From Actinomadura craniellae (GTDB taxonomy: Bacteria > Actinomycetota > Actinomycetes > Streptosporangiales > Streptosporangiaceae), in the NCBI RefSeq assembly GCF_003289645.1, contig NZ_QLYX01000003.1:496001-560000 (forward strand): a stretch of 64,000 nt of DNA. Reading direction: 5' to 3'. Of the stretch, positions 50,763 to 59,963 are shown one piece after another. The notes under the pieces are model-generated. The model saw only the letters and a list, made by a program, of their open reading frames with translations, did not search any database and was not told the origin of the DNA. A program made the translations under genes and the position numbers. Every line of letters begins with the position of its first letter. Position 1 is the stretch's first letter.

Positions 50763-51632
50763 TCAGGGGAGGGCGGCGGTGACCGCGGCGCCGTAGCGGG
50801 CCAGGTCGATCTGGTGCTTGGCGCTCCTGATGACCATGGCGGTGAGGAAGTCACCGGCCGGCACGCCGAGGGCGGCGCGGGCCGCCGCGGTGTCGCCGGG
50901 GTGGGGCATGCCGGTGACCGCGTGGGAGGTGACGATCGCCCGGACCGTGTTGCGCGCGACCTCGCCCGCCCGCCCGCTGGTTCCGATCACCGTGCTGTCG
51001 TTGGGGGAGAACGGCAGGGCGGCCCAGGCCGCCACGGTCGCCGGGCGGGCCACGCCCGGGGTGCCGCCCCAGTAGTCCAGCGCGATCAGCGTGCCGAGGT
51101 TCCGCGTCAGGGTGTTGAATTTCGTCCCCGCGAGGTTCTGCTCTCCGCCGTAGTCGGCGTGCACCTGCGTCAGCGCCGCGGCGTGGGCCGCGATCGGGCC
51201 GTCGGTCACCTCCATCTCCAGGACCCTGTCGGAGGTGTCATCGCCGAGCGCGAGGCGCACGGGGGCGGGCAGGGCCGTCCGGGTGAGGCCCTGCCACCAC
51301 CACGGGAGGTAGGTGCCGCGGTATCCCTGGCTGAGCAGGGCGTTTCCGTTGGGGTGCTTCTCCAGGACGCAGATGTGCACGCCGTCGAGGTCGATGTTGA
51401 ACAGGGTGATGTGGGCGACGGGGGCGCGCAGCAGAGTGGTCAGCGCGGTCCCGGCCTGCGCGGCGGTCTGGCCCCCGGCGGGAAAGTTCTGCACCTGCGG
51501 GGGCGCGATGGTGAACCCCGCGGTGCGCAGTGCGGCCACGGTGGCGTTCGCGGTGTTCCCGCAGTCGCCCCAATGCTGGGACAGCTGGTTGACTCGCCTG
51601 ATGTCTTTCTGGATTTGGGGGGGCAGGGCCAT
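50763..51632 (-). CDS. Protein with papain-like Cys/His arrangement, unknown family
   Basis: 289 residues from ATG 51632; a TTG two codons upstream has GGAG six bases before it. I do not recognise the family. QHWGDCGNTANATVAAL (about 20-36) places a Cys at the start of a helix, as in papain-like enzymes. DGVHICVLEKHPNGNALLSQGY (about 96-117) has a His followed by strands and a polar residue in the expected order. No signal peptide or membrane segment. A Cys protease, amidase or transglutaminase is possible but unproven. It is followed by a terminator and the PLD gene. Confidence 0.65.
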   Translation of the reverse strand: MALPPQIQKDIRRVNQLSQHWGDCGNTANATVAALRTAGFTIAPPQVQNFPAGGQTAAQAGTALTTLLRAPVAHITLFNIDLDGVHICVLEKHPNGNALLSQGYRGTYLPWWWQGLTRTALPAPVRLALGDDTSDRVLEMEVTDGPIAAHAAALTQVHADYGGEQNLAGTKFNTLTRNLGTLIALDYWGGTPGVARPATVAAWAALPFSPNDSTVIGTSGRAGEVARNTVRAIVTSHAVTGMPHPGDTAAARAALGVPAGDFLTAMVIRSAKHQIDLARYGAAVTAALP

Positions 51633-52015
51633 GGCCAAAATGGACTCCGAGGGGTGAGGTGGGAGGAGTGCTGCCGTAATGATGCGGTTCGGTCCTGGCC
51701 AGGTCAATGACTTTCTCTGGTCGAATCGAATTCTGTTTCCGCCGTCGCGCCAGTGGCGGATCAAGGGGATTTCGGAAATTCTTAAAATAGGGTAGCCGAA
51801 ATGAATGCCCGCAGATTCCGGTGCGTTCTTTCGGGCTGTTCCGGCGTGCGGAATCCCCGTAGCGTGCGCTGAAAAGCGATTCGCCTGCTTCGTGCTCCGT
51901 TGGTACCGGCCGCCACCACCCGGACGGAAGGGGCCCGAGGGGAGGCGGGCCCGCCGCGCAGGTGCGGCAGGCGGGCAAGAATGGTCAAGTGGGGCGCCCG
52001 GCGCGTTGTTAGGTT
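51633..52015. other. Divergent intergenic region
   Basis: 383 bases between the Cys/His gene (minus) and the AraC-type regulator (plus). The left half (about 51690-51800) is comparatively AT-rich and likely holds the promoter of the minus-strand gene. No gene or clear operator seen. Confidence 0.45.
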
Positions 52016-52918
52016 GTGGCCGTGACCCTGACCCGTGACATCCTGCGGCTGCTGGCGGCGGTGAACGACCGCCGCCGCGGCGACGTCTCGCTGTCGGCCC
52101 TGTCCGCGCTGGCGCACCGCTCGCCGTTCAACCTGCACCGCAGGTTCCGCCAGGCGGTGGGCGAGACGCCCAAGGCGTACACGTCCCGGGTCCGGCTGGC
52201 CCGGGCGGCCGCCGAACTGCTGTCCACCGACCGCGCCACGTCGGCGATCGCCCTCGACCACGGGTTCGGCAGCCACGAGGTCTTCACCCGGGCGTTCACC
52301 CGCCACTTCGGCGTCAGCCCGCGCACCTACCGGGCCCGTGGCCTGCACGTCGACGACGACCGGGCCGCCGCCGTCCACGCGGCCACCGTGTCGGCGGTGG
52401 CGCCGTGCGTGGGGCTGTACCGCAGGACCACCACCGAGAGGAATCCCCCCGTGCCCGTCGACATCGTCGTCAAGGAACTGCCCGTCACGTATGCGCTCAT
52501 CATGCGCCGGCGCATTGCCCGCGAGGAGGTGGCCGCGACGCTCGGCGAGTTCCTGCCCGTGCTGTTCGCCTACGCCCAGCGGCACGGCCTGGCCATGAGC
52601 GGGCCGCCGTTCGCCCGCTACCCGGAGATCGGCATGGGGTCCCTCGTCATCGAGGGAGGGGTGCAGCTCGCCGCACCCGCACCGCACGAGCCCGGCGACG
52701 GCATCGAGGCGCTCACCATCCCCGCCGGGCCGGCGGCCGTGGCCATCCACCACGGCCCGTACGAGCGCCTTCCGGAGACCTACCAGGTGATCGAGTCCTG
52801 GATCCAGGACGAGGGCCGGTCGGCGGCGGGACCCCCGCGGGAGATCTACCTGACCGACCCCGGCGAGCGCCCGGACCCCGAGACCTGGGAGACCGAGATC
52901 ATCCAGCCGCTCACCTGA
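52016..52918 (+). CDS. AraC-family regulator with GyrI-like effector domain
   Basis: 300 residues. An AraC double helix-turn-helix lies at the N-terminus (about 5-105), with TSAIALDHGFGSHEVFTRAFTRHFGVSPRTYR. After a linker, a GyrI-like small-molecule-binding domain (about 145-300) includes VVKELPVTYALIMRRRI and GPAAVAIHHGPYERLPETY. The combination is that of Rob/BmrR-type multidrug-responsive regulators. Starts GTG 52016 or GTG 52022; the ribosome site is poor. Targets unknown. Confidence 0.9.
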   Translation: MAVTLTRDILRLLAAVNDRRRGDVSLSALSALAHRSPFNLHRRFRQAVGETPKAYTSRVRLARAAAELLSTDRATSAIALDHGFGSHEVFTRAFTRHFGVSPRTYRARGLHVDDDRAAAVHAATVSAVAPCVGLYRRTTTERNPPVPVDIVVKELPVTYALIMRRRIAREEVAATLGEFLPVLFAYAQRHGLAMSGPPFARYPEIGMGSLVIEGGVQLAAPAPHEPGDGIEALTIPAGPAAVAIHHGPYERLPETYQVIESWIQDEGRSAAGPPREIYLTDPGERPDPETWETEIIQPLT

Positions 52919-53180
52919 CGGCCGGGCGCCCCGCCGGGACAAGGAAAAGTGGCCGAGGATATGCGGTTCAAATCTTGCAGGTTAACTTTTCCAGCCGGTC
53001 GGCCATCCGCGTGAAGTGAACAGATAACCGAGCCTTGCCGGTTACGGTCCTGCGCGAAATAGACGATCACCCTATCCTTGGAGGCAAACAAAGTGGCGGC
53101 CAGGAGGGGCATTCGATCGACGATTGTGGTGGTAGAGCCGGTGCCCGGCCGTCGAGTCCTCGTCCAGTGAGGAGCGATCC

Positions 53181-53441
53181 ATGGCCAACGTCATCCAGGC
53201 CATCCGGGTCCTGCCGTTCCCCGGTCGTCTGCTCACCCAGCCACCGCTGATGCGCGGTGACGACGTGCGGATCTGGCAGGTCCAGATGCTCAAACGCGGC
53301 TGGCGCATCAAGGTCGATGGGGCGTACGGGCCGAGAAGCGAGAATGTCTGCCGCGAGTTCCAGCGGGAGAAGCACCTGACGGTCGACGGGATCGTCGGGC
53401 CGCACACCTGGAAGGCCTCGTTCGAGGCGCCGATCACCTGA
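53181..53441 (+). CDS. Peptidoglycan-binding domain 1 protein
   Basis: 86 residues from ATG 53181 (AGGAG seven bases upstream). Almost the whole protein is one PG_binding_1 repeat: GDDVRIWQVQMLKRGWRIKVDGAYGPRSENVCREFQ, then LTVDGIVGPHTW. No signal peptide is evident, which is unusual for a wall-binding module; it may be an inner domain of a contractile or phage-like particle, or use another export route (inference). Followed by a hairpin. Confidence 0.85.
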   Translation: MANVIQAIRVLPFPGRLLTQPPLMRGDDVRIWQVQMLKRGWRIKVDGAYGPRSENVCREFQREKHLTVDGIVGPHTWKASFEAPIT

Positions 53442-53942
53442 CCGAGACGAGAACCCGGGTCCGCTCCGCCAGGGGCGGACCCGATCCTGTGCTGACCTTA
53501 CTGCGTACAGGCGGCCCGTTTCGGGGCCGAGCCGGTGCGCCATCGGTAACAGGGGATTCACCGGCAGGTGATCGGCCGTCAATCGGCGTCCACCAACCTG
53601 AGCGGCAGGGGAAACGACCCGATGTTGATCGCCCGAGCCCGGCCGGTGATCGGGCAGCACGTGGAAACCGCTCCACGAGAGCGGCCGCGTACCGCACCGG
53701 CGGGCCGGCGGTCTTCCCCCGCTCGCATCAGCGTCCACGAACGGGGCAGGCCCCCTTGCGACGGCATGGTGACCACCGGAGGGCGCCGCGCATCCGGCCG
53801 CGACCGGCCTTCCGGAGGGCACCCAAGAACAGCGGTATTGGCAGTACCGTTCGGTGGGGAACGGTGCCAGTCTGAGGAGGGCACGGCTGCCGCCCCGCGG
53901 AGCGGGCGGCCTCCGCGGTCCGAAGGCGGGAGGAGGCGGCGG
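53442..53942. other. Intergenic stretch before the hydrolase
   Basis: About 500 bases without a gene I can support apart from the hairpin at 53456-53483. The hydrolase frame is open upstream to 53568, but this part lacks family content and a ribosome site. Confidence 0.45.
53456..53483 (+). terminator. Hairpin behind the peptidoglycan-binding gene
   Basis: CGGGTCCGC / GCGGACCCG 9-bp arms with a ten-base loop, 15 bases after the stop codon. Confidence 0.6.
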
Positions 53943-54890
53943 GTGGTGCGGTTGATCGACGCGGGCGACGGCCGGAAACTCGCCGTCGAGACCTGGGGAG
54001 CCCCCGACGGAATGCCGGTGTTCCTGCTGCACGGCACCCCGGGCAGCCGCAGCGGCCCCCGACCCCGCGACATCGTCCTGCATCGCCTCGGCGTCCGGCT
54101 GATCTCCTATGACCGGCCGGGGTACGGGCGTTCCGACCGGCAACCGGGCCGGACCGTCGCCGACGCGGCACGCGACGTCGAGACCATCGCGACCGCCCTC
54201 GGCGTCGAGCGGTTCGGTGTGGTGGGGCGTTCCGGTGGCGGGCCGCACGCGCTGGCCTGCGCGGCGCGGCTCCGGCGGCGGGTGGTGCGGGTCGCGGCCC
54301 TGGTCAGCCTGGCCCCCGGCGACGCCGACGGCCTCGACTGGTACGGGGGCATGAACGACTCCAACCGGCGGGAGTACCGCACCACCGACGACGACGTCGA
54401 CTTCCTGGCCGCCGACCTGATCGACCGGGCCAAGCAGATCCAGGAAGATCCCGACAGCCTGGTCCGCCGCCTGCTACCGGAACTGGAACGGGCCGACCGC
54501 AGGGTCGTCGAGGACGTCGGGCTGCGCCGGTTGCTCGGCCAGACGTACCGGGAGGCCGTACGGCTCGGCGCCGACGGGTGGATCGACGACGTGCTGGCCT
54601 TCCGCCGCGACTGGGGGTTCGAGCTGCCGGCCATCAGGGTGCCGGTGCTGCTGTGGCACGGCGCCGAGGACATGTTCTCCCCGGTCGGCCACACCCGCTG
54701 GCTGGCCGAGCGGATCCCCGGCGCCCTGCTCCGCGTGGAGCCTGGCCTGGCGCATTTCGGCGCGGTGGAGATCCTGCCCCGGATCCTGGCGTGGATCGCC
54801 GAACCCGCCGCTTCGCGCCCGGAGGCGGCCGGTCTCAGAACCGCTGCGGATCCAGGGCGCGCAGCAGCCTCCGGCCTTCCCGCAGGGTGA
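53943..54890 (+). CDS. Alpha/beta hydrolase
   Basis: 315 residues from GTG 53943 (AGGAGG six bases upstream). An alpha/beta-hydrolase fold with oxyanion LLHGTPGSR (about 23-31), nucleophile elbow GRSGGG (Ser about 98), an acid candidate in HGAEDMFSP (about 240) and the catalytic His in AHFGAVE (about 277). A cap domain occupies about 130-215. The 3' 56 bases overlap the tail of the minus-strand fxsT gene. Confidence 0.88.
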   Translation: MVRLIDAGDGRKLAVETWGAPDGMPVFLLHGTPGSRSGPRPRDIVLHRLGVRLISYDRPGYGRSDRQPGRTVADAARDVETIATALGVERFGVVGRSGGGPHALACAARLRRRVVRVAALVSLAPGDADGLDWYGGMNDSNRREYRTTDDDVDFLAADLIDRAKQIQEDPDSLVRRLLPELERADRRVVEDVGLRRLLGQTYREAVRLGADGWIDDVLAFRRDWGFELPAIRVPVLLWHGAEDMFSPVGHTRWLAERIPGALLRVEPGLAHFGAVEILPRILAWIAEPAASRPEAAGLRTAADPGRAAASGLPAG

Positions 54891-57800
54891 CGATGTTGGG
54901 GTGCCCGGCGCCCAGCCGGGCGCCCAGCCGGTCGATGATCATTTGACGTTCCTCCAGGGCGTCGTGCTCTCCGAGCTCGTGCCGGGTGAGCAGCAGGTTC
55001 GCCCGGCAGCGGAGCGCGTCGGGGTGGGTGGGCTTCAGCTTGCGGTCCATCAGCTCCACGGTCTCCTCTTCGATCTCCGCGGCCCGCTCCCGGACGCCCT
55101 CGTCGGCCAGCAGGACCGCCAGCACCATCCGTGCCGCCAGCGTGTAGGGGTGCTCGGGGCCGAGCGTTTCCCGCAGCCGTGCGGCCGTGGTCTCGGCCAG
55201 GGGCAGGGCGGATGATCCGTCGCCGGAGAGCCGCAGGGCGGAGACCAGGTTCACCCCGCAGGCGAGCGTGTGCGGGTGGTCGGGGCCGAGCCGCCGCTCG
55301 TAGATGTCCTGGACCGCGCGGATCTCCGTCCGGGCCTGGTCGAACCGGTCGAGGACGAGCCAGTTGGCCGCGCGGCTCAGCCGGCAGGCGAGCATGTCGC
55401 TGCTGTCGGCGCCGAACCGGCGTTCGAGCCGGCGGGCCGCCTCGGTGAAGTGCTGCTCGGCCTCCTCGGCCCGGCCGGTGCCGCGCAGCGCCACCCCGAG
55501 CAGCACCTGGGCGTTCAGGGTGGCCCGGAAGTCCCTGCCGAGGGCCTGGACGGAGGTCTGCACCACGTCGGCCATCCGGGTGGCGGCCTCCGCGTACTGG
55601 CCGGCCTCCAGCAGGTCACACCCGACGGAGGTGGCGGAGTGCAGCGTGAGCGGGTGCTGGGTGCCGAGCGTGGCCTGGCGCCGGGCGAGGATGTCGGTGT
55701 CGAGGGCGAAGGCCGCCGCGTAGTCGCCCATCAGCCGGTGGGAGGTGGCGAGGTTGTTGGCCGCCGCCAGCGTCCGGGAGTGGTTCTCGTTGAACAGCTC
55801 GGACCAGGATCGGTGCGTCACCTTGTCCTGGTCGAGCGCGTTCGCGTACTCGCCCAGCGCCCGCAGGCCGGCGGCCAGGCTGCCCGAGGTCAGCAGGGTG
55901 TGCGGGTGCTCCTCGCCCAGCAGTTCCCGCTGCCGGACCAGCAGGGCCTGGTTCAGTTCGTGGCTTTCCTTGAACCGCGCCAGGTCGCGCAGGATGTTGG
56001 CCAGGTGGAACTGCAGGTGCAGCAGTTGCCGCCGCAACGCCGGGTCGTCGCCGGCGGCGAGCATCTCCGCCCAGTCGGCCTCGATCTGGCGGGCCTGCGA
56101 TTCGCCCGGTTCCAGGTCGTCGCGCTGCCACAGGTAGCGCACCCGGTCGATGAACAGCTGGCGGACCGGTTCCTCGGTGGATCGCACGGCCCCGGACGGC
56201 TGCAGGTGCGGCCAGATGAGCCGGTAACGGTCCCAGGTGCGCGGGTCGTCGACGTCCTCGCGGGGCCGCGCGGCGGCGAGCACCTCGTGGACGATGCGGC
56301 GCGCGGCGGAGATCTCGGCCTCGGTCATCCGGTCGCGCACCACCGCCTGGACCAGCCGGTGGATCTTGATCTGCCGGCCGTTGGAGTCGAGTTTGAGCAG
56401 GGCCAGCCGGTTGATCTCCTGGATCACCCGTCCCATGACCATCGGTTCGGACAGGGCGGGGTCCAGCGGCACCAGCGCGGCGGCCATGGCCGGGTTGTAG
56501 AGCAGTTCGAGGCCGATGTCGGGGGCCAGCACCGAGCACAGTTCGAACAGCCGGGCGGCGGCCGGGGAGTGCTGCCGCAGCCGGTCGAGGGACAGGTCCC
56601 AGGCACGTGCCAGCGGCAGCGGGTAGTTGGTGATCTGGCTGATGGACAGGGTCTGCGGGCCCTGCCGTTCCAGTTCGAGCAGGTAGTCCGCGACCGGGGT
56701 GCCGGTCTCGTCGAGCCAGGCGGCGGCGGTGGCGACCGCGAGGGGCAGGTCGCCCAGGACCTCGGCGACCTGGTCGGCCTCCTCGTCGGTGATCGACCCG
56801 ACCCGGTCGTGCAGGTGCTGGACGCTTTCGGCCCGGCTGAACACGTCGACGGTCAGCGGTCGGGCGCGGTCGCTCCACGCCCGGTTCCGGGAGGTGATCA
56901 GCACGTGGCCGCTGCCGGACGGCACGAGCGGCATGACCTTCTCGGGCAGTTCGGCGTTGTCGAAGACCACGAGCCAGCGGTCCACCACCCGGCTCTGGCT
57001 GAGCAGGGTCAGCACCGTCCGGGCGACGTCGACCTCCGCCACGCTGGTGCTCGGCCCGGCCTGGTAGACGTTCTGGATCTGCCAGCCGAGGTCGACCAGC
57101 GAGGCGTCGATGAACTGCGGCTGCTCGCAGTCGATCCACCACACCAGGTCGTAGTCGGACTTGTACTGGTAGGCGTACTCCAGCGCGACCTGGGTCTTAC
57201 CGACGCCGCCGAGCCCCTGGAGCGCGACGGGGAGGACGACCGCGGTGTGGTGCGCGTTCAGTTCCGTGCGGAGCCGCCGCAGGTCCTCCTGGCGCCCGGT
57301 GAAGCGGACGTTCCGGGCGGGAGCCTGGAAGATCTTCGGTTCGTCGCCGGGGTAGCGGGGCGTGGCGGCCTCCGCCGCCTGGGCCGAGGCCCGGCCGACG
57401 ATGCCCACCAGCCGGAACAGGTACTTGATGGCCTCCTGTTCGTGCATCCCGGCCAGGGAGACCGACCCGGTCGAGGGGTAGTGCGCCGGCGGGCGCATGT
57501 CCGTGACGTAGACGGCCAGGGCCCCGGCGTCCGGGGACGGCGGCTCGCGGCGCGCTTCCAGGTAGGCGGGGGTGATCAGGGAGAGCACCCGGGGGGCCGC
57601 CGGCCCGCCCACCTCCGGCAGGGGCGTCTCCTCGGCGGGTTGCGGCGCGACGTCCAGGCCGGCGGCGCGCAGGACGCCGGCGATCCATTCGGCCCACAAC
57701 TCGTCGTCCTGGCTGTGGTCGAGGAGGATCTTGTTGGTCTCGGCCGGGAGCCGCCGGGTGAACAGCGACCTGGTGTACAGCCGCACCGACGGGTCCAGCG

Positions 57801-58782
57801 GCGGCAGCGCGGTGATCTCGTGCTCGGTGATCTGCGCGGTGAGGCGTTCGAAGGACGACAGCAGCGACCGCGGCGAGCCCGGCGGGTCGCCGAAGACCGC
57901 GAGGGTCTCCTCGTAGGCGTAGAAGGGCTGGTAGGGCACCTCGACCGAACCCCAGTACTCCTGCCGCTGCTCCGCGGTCAGCCCGGCCGGCAGGTCGTGG
58001 AACAGCCGGGCCGCGACGGCCCGCCCGGTGTCGGCCATCTCCTTCTCGGCCGGGTCGACGCGCATCGGGACGGGCAGGATGCGGATGCCCTTGGCGGCGT
58101 AGGTCTCCTTGATGGTCCGGGCGACCTGGGCGGCGCCCTCGGTGCCCTGGATGCTCAGGGTGAAGCAGTCGACCAGCACGTCCGGCAGGTGGACGGTGCA
58201 GATGTCGGCGATGTCGCTCAGCCCGGTCCGGCTGTCGATGAGGACGTAGTCGTAGTGCCGTTTCATGTCGGCGCGCAGCCGGTCGAAGAACAGGGCGCCG
58301 CGCAGGTCGGTGTAGAAGCGGTCCCAGTCGAGGGCGCCCAGCGTCGCGACGTAGTAGTCGTTCTGCCGGCCCGAGGACAGGAAGTCCAGGCCGCCCCCGT
58401 CGGGGAAGTCCCAGTCCAGGGAGAAGGCGTACCGCTGGACCCGGGCGCAGTCGTCGACGACCGGCTGGATCCGTTCCGCGACGGCGGCGTCGGCCTCGTC
58501 GTCGTCCTCGAACTCCGCCCCGGCCTTCATGACCACGGCGGAGGCGTCCCGCTCGTACTTGCGGATCATGTCGATGACGCCGGGGGCGTCCCGGATCTCG
58601 GTGTCCATGAACGGGCGGTAGAAGCGGTACAGGCCGGGTGACTCCAGGTCCCAGTCCGCGACCAGTACCCGGCGCCCGTTGGCGGCGAGGATCCAGGCCA
58701 CGTTGGCGAGTGCCATCGTCCGCCCGGTGCCGCCCTTGTACGAGTAGAAGGTGACGATCTTGCCGTCGCGCCGGTCAGGCAT
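54835..58782 (-). CDS. fxsT: FxSxx-COOH system ParA-like/NB-ARC/TPR protein FxsT
   Basis: 1315 residues. A ParA/MinD-type N-terminus (KGGTGRT, 16-22; DWDLESPGLYRF; LIDSRTGLSD) is followed by a TIR-like region (about 350-480). An NB-ARC STAND ATPase begins GRQEDLRRL, with Walker A GLGGVGKT (about 521-528) and VVFDNAE. A winged-helix part comes next, then a long array of TPRs (about 890-1300; repeated HPHTL and HPLTL motifs). STAND proteins switch on ATP-dependent oligomerisation. It is the last gene of the fxsA-B-C-C-T series; its start overlaps the upstream fxsC by eight bases and its end overlaps the convergent hydrolase. Confidence 0.88.
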   Translation of the reverse strand: MPDRRDGKIVTFYSYKGGTGRTMALANVAWILAANGRRVLVADWDLESPGLYRFYRPFMDTEIRDAPGVIDMIRKYERDASAVVMKAGAEFEDDDEADAAVAERIQPVVDDCARVQRYAFSLDWDFPDGGGLDFLSSGRQNDYYVATLGALDWDRFYTDLRGALFFDRLRADMKRHYDYVLIDSRTGLSDIADICTVHLPDVLVDCFTLSIQGTEGAAQVARTIKETYAAKGIRILPVPMRVDPAEKEMADTGRAVAARLFHDLPAGLTAEQRQEYWGSVEVPYQPFYAYEETLAVFGDPPGSPRSLLSSFERLTAQITEHEITALPPLDPSVRLYTRSLFTRRLPAETNKILLDHSQDDELWAEWIAGVLRAAGLDVAPQPAEETPLPEVGGPAAPRVLSLITPAYLEARREPPSPDAGALAVYVTDMRPPAHYPSTGSVSLAGMHEQEAIKYLFRLVGIVGRASAQAAEAATPRYPGDEPKIFQAPARNVRFTGRQEDLRRLRTELNAHHTAVVLPVALQGLGGVGKTQVALEYAYQYKSDYDLVWWIDCEQPQFIDASLVDLGWQIQNVYQAGPSTSVAEVDVARTVLTLLSQSRVVDRWLVVFDNAELPEKVMPLVPSGSGHVLITSRNRAWSDRARPLTVDVFSRAESVQHLHDRVGSITDEEADQVAEVLGDLPLAVATAAAWLDETGTPVADYLLELERQGPQTLSISQITNYPLPLARAWDLSLDRLRQHSPAAARLFELCSVLAPDIGLELLYNPAMAAALVPLDPALSEPMVMGRVIQEINRLALLKLDSNGRQIKIHRLVQAVVRDRMTEAEISAARRIVHEVLAAARPREDVDDPRTWDRYRLIWPHLQPSGAVRSTEEPVRQLFIDRVRYLWQRDDLEPGESQARQIEADWAEMLAAGDDPALRRQLLHLQFHLANILRDLARFKESHELNQALLVRQRELLGEEHPHTLLTSGSLAAGLRALGEYANALDQDKVTHRSWSELFNENHSRTLAAANNLATSHRLMGDYAAAFALDTDILARRQATLGTQHPLTLHSATSVGCDLLEAGQYAEAATRMADVVQTSVQALGRDFRATLNAQVLLGVALRGTGRAEEAEQHFTEAARRLERRFGADSSDMLACRLSRAANWLVLDRFDQARTEIRAVQDIYERRLGPDHPHTLACGVNLVSALRLSGDGSSALPLAETTAARLRETLGPEHPYTLAARMVLAVLLADEGVRERAAEIEEETVELMDRKLKPTHPDALRCRANLLLTRHELGEHDALEERQMIIDRLGARLGAGHPNIVTLREGRRLLRALDPQRF

Positions 58783-59959
58783 CGTGCTCCTCCAGGGGAG
58801 GCTCGGGTGGGGTCGGGGGGCTCAGCCGGGGACGGCTCAGTTCGGGGGCCGGCGGGCGCTCCCGCCGCGGGGCCCGGGCGTGCCGGAGGTACTGCCGTTC
58901 GGCCTCGGTGATGAGCGAGGGCAGCAGCGCGACGAAGTCGCGGAGCGAGCCGATGCCCGCCGCGGCCTGGCGGGCCGCCGGGGTGCCGGCCCGGCCGATC
59001 GCCGCCCTGGCGTCGTCGGCCGGCCCGCCGGCCCGGTCGAGCACCAGCACGGGCAGCATCCAGGGCGGCAGGTCGCGCAGCAACGCCCGCAGCACGGCGC
59101 CCTCCTCGTCCGCGGCGGCGAAAGGCGGGTCGATCAGGACGATGCCGGGCCGGTCGGTGGGCGGGCGCCCGGCTTTGCCGATTCCTTCGGTGACGACGGC
59201 GAAGTCCAGCCGTTCGGCGATCTCGGCCGCGTACTCGGCCAGGGGGAGCCGCTGCTGCGGCGGGAAGGGCCGCCACCGGCCGTCGGTGGACGCGACCAGG
59301 ATCGTGAAGACGGCGGGGGACTCCTCGGGGCCGAACGCGCTGCCGATCTCGCCGATGTCGGGCACGGCCGAGGGGCCGAGCGGCTCGTTCTCGGCGAGCG
59401 TCACGATCCGTTCCGCCAGCCGGTCGACGACCTGCCGGTAGGTGTCGCGGTAGGGGCGCAGCCGGAGCAGGGCCCGCAGCCCGTTCTCGGCGTACTCGGG
59501 TTCGGCGGCCCCGACCTCCAGGGCCTCCCGCAGCCCGGGCGGGTCCTGGCCGCGGGGGAGCGGGATCCACAGTGCGGGGACGAACCGCCGCAGCGGCTGC
59601 GGTTGCCCGGCCCAGACCATCCGCCGGTGGAAGCACGCCCACTCGCGCCCGGGCCAGGACCGGGCGAAGTAGCCCGGCGAGTACAGCGGGACGAAGACCT
59701 CGGCCCGGCCCAGTGCGGCGGTGAAGGACTCCTTCCAGTCCGCGCCCAGCGGGATCTCCCGGTCGAGGAAGCCGGGCGCCGGGCCGGAGCCGGGCGCGGC
59801 CCGCCGGACCGCCGCGGTGAGGTCGTCGAAGAACTGCTGCACCCACTGGTCGGGGTCGGACCGGTCGTGCCCGGCCAGCGGCGGTGAGTGCGCGTAGCTG
59901 AGGAAGAAGTAGCCGCCGCGCCGCTCGCTGCCCTCGGCTGCCTTGTCGGTGCCGGTCAC
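58775..59959 (-). CDS. fxsC: TIR-like protein FxsC (full length)
   Basis: 394 residues. The N-terminal half is a TIR-like/FxsC domain starting GGYFFLSYAHSPP, with FLDREIPLGADW and the strand-helix VFVPLYSPGYFARSWPGREWACF. The C-terminal half (about 215-375) is the FxsC-specific domain, followed by a Pro-rich tail. Whether it has NADase activity, as some TIRs do, cannot be told; the usual catalytic Glu could be in GREWACF (inference). Located four bases behind the shorter TIR-like gene and overlapping fxsT. Confidence 0.85.
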   Translation of the reverse strand: MTGTDKAAEGSERRGGYFFLSYAHSPPLAGHDRSDPDQWVQQFFDDLTAAVRRAAPGSGPAPGFLDREIPLGADWKESFTAALGRAEVFVPLYSPGYFARSWPGREWACFHRRMVWAGQPQPLRRFVPALWIPLPRGQDPPGLREALEVGAAEPEYAENGLRALLRLRPYRDTYRQVVDRLAERIVTLAENEPLGPSAVPDIGEIGSAFGPEESPAVFTILVASTDGRWRPFPPQQRLPLAEYAAEIAERLDFAVVTEGIGKAGRPPTDRPGIVLIDPPFAAADEEGAVLRALLRDLPPWMLPVLVLDRAGGPADDARAAIGRAGTPAARQAAAGIGSLRDFVALLPSLITEAERQYLRHARAPRRERPPAPELSRPRLSPPTPPEPPLEEHDA

Positions 59960-59963
59960 GGTC

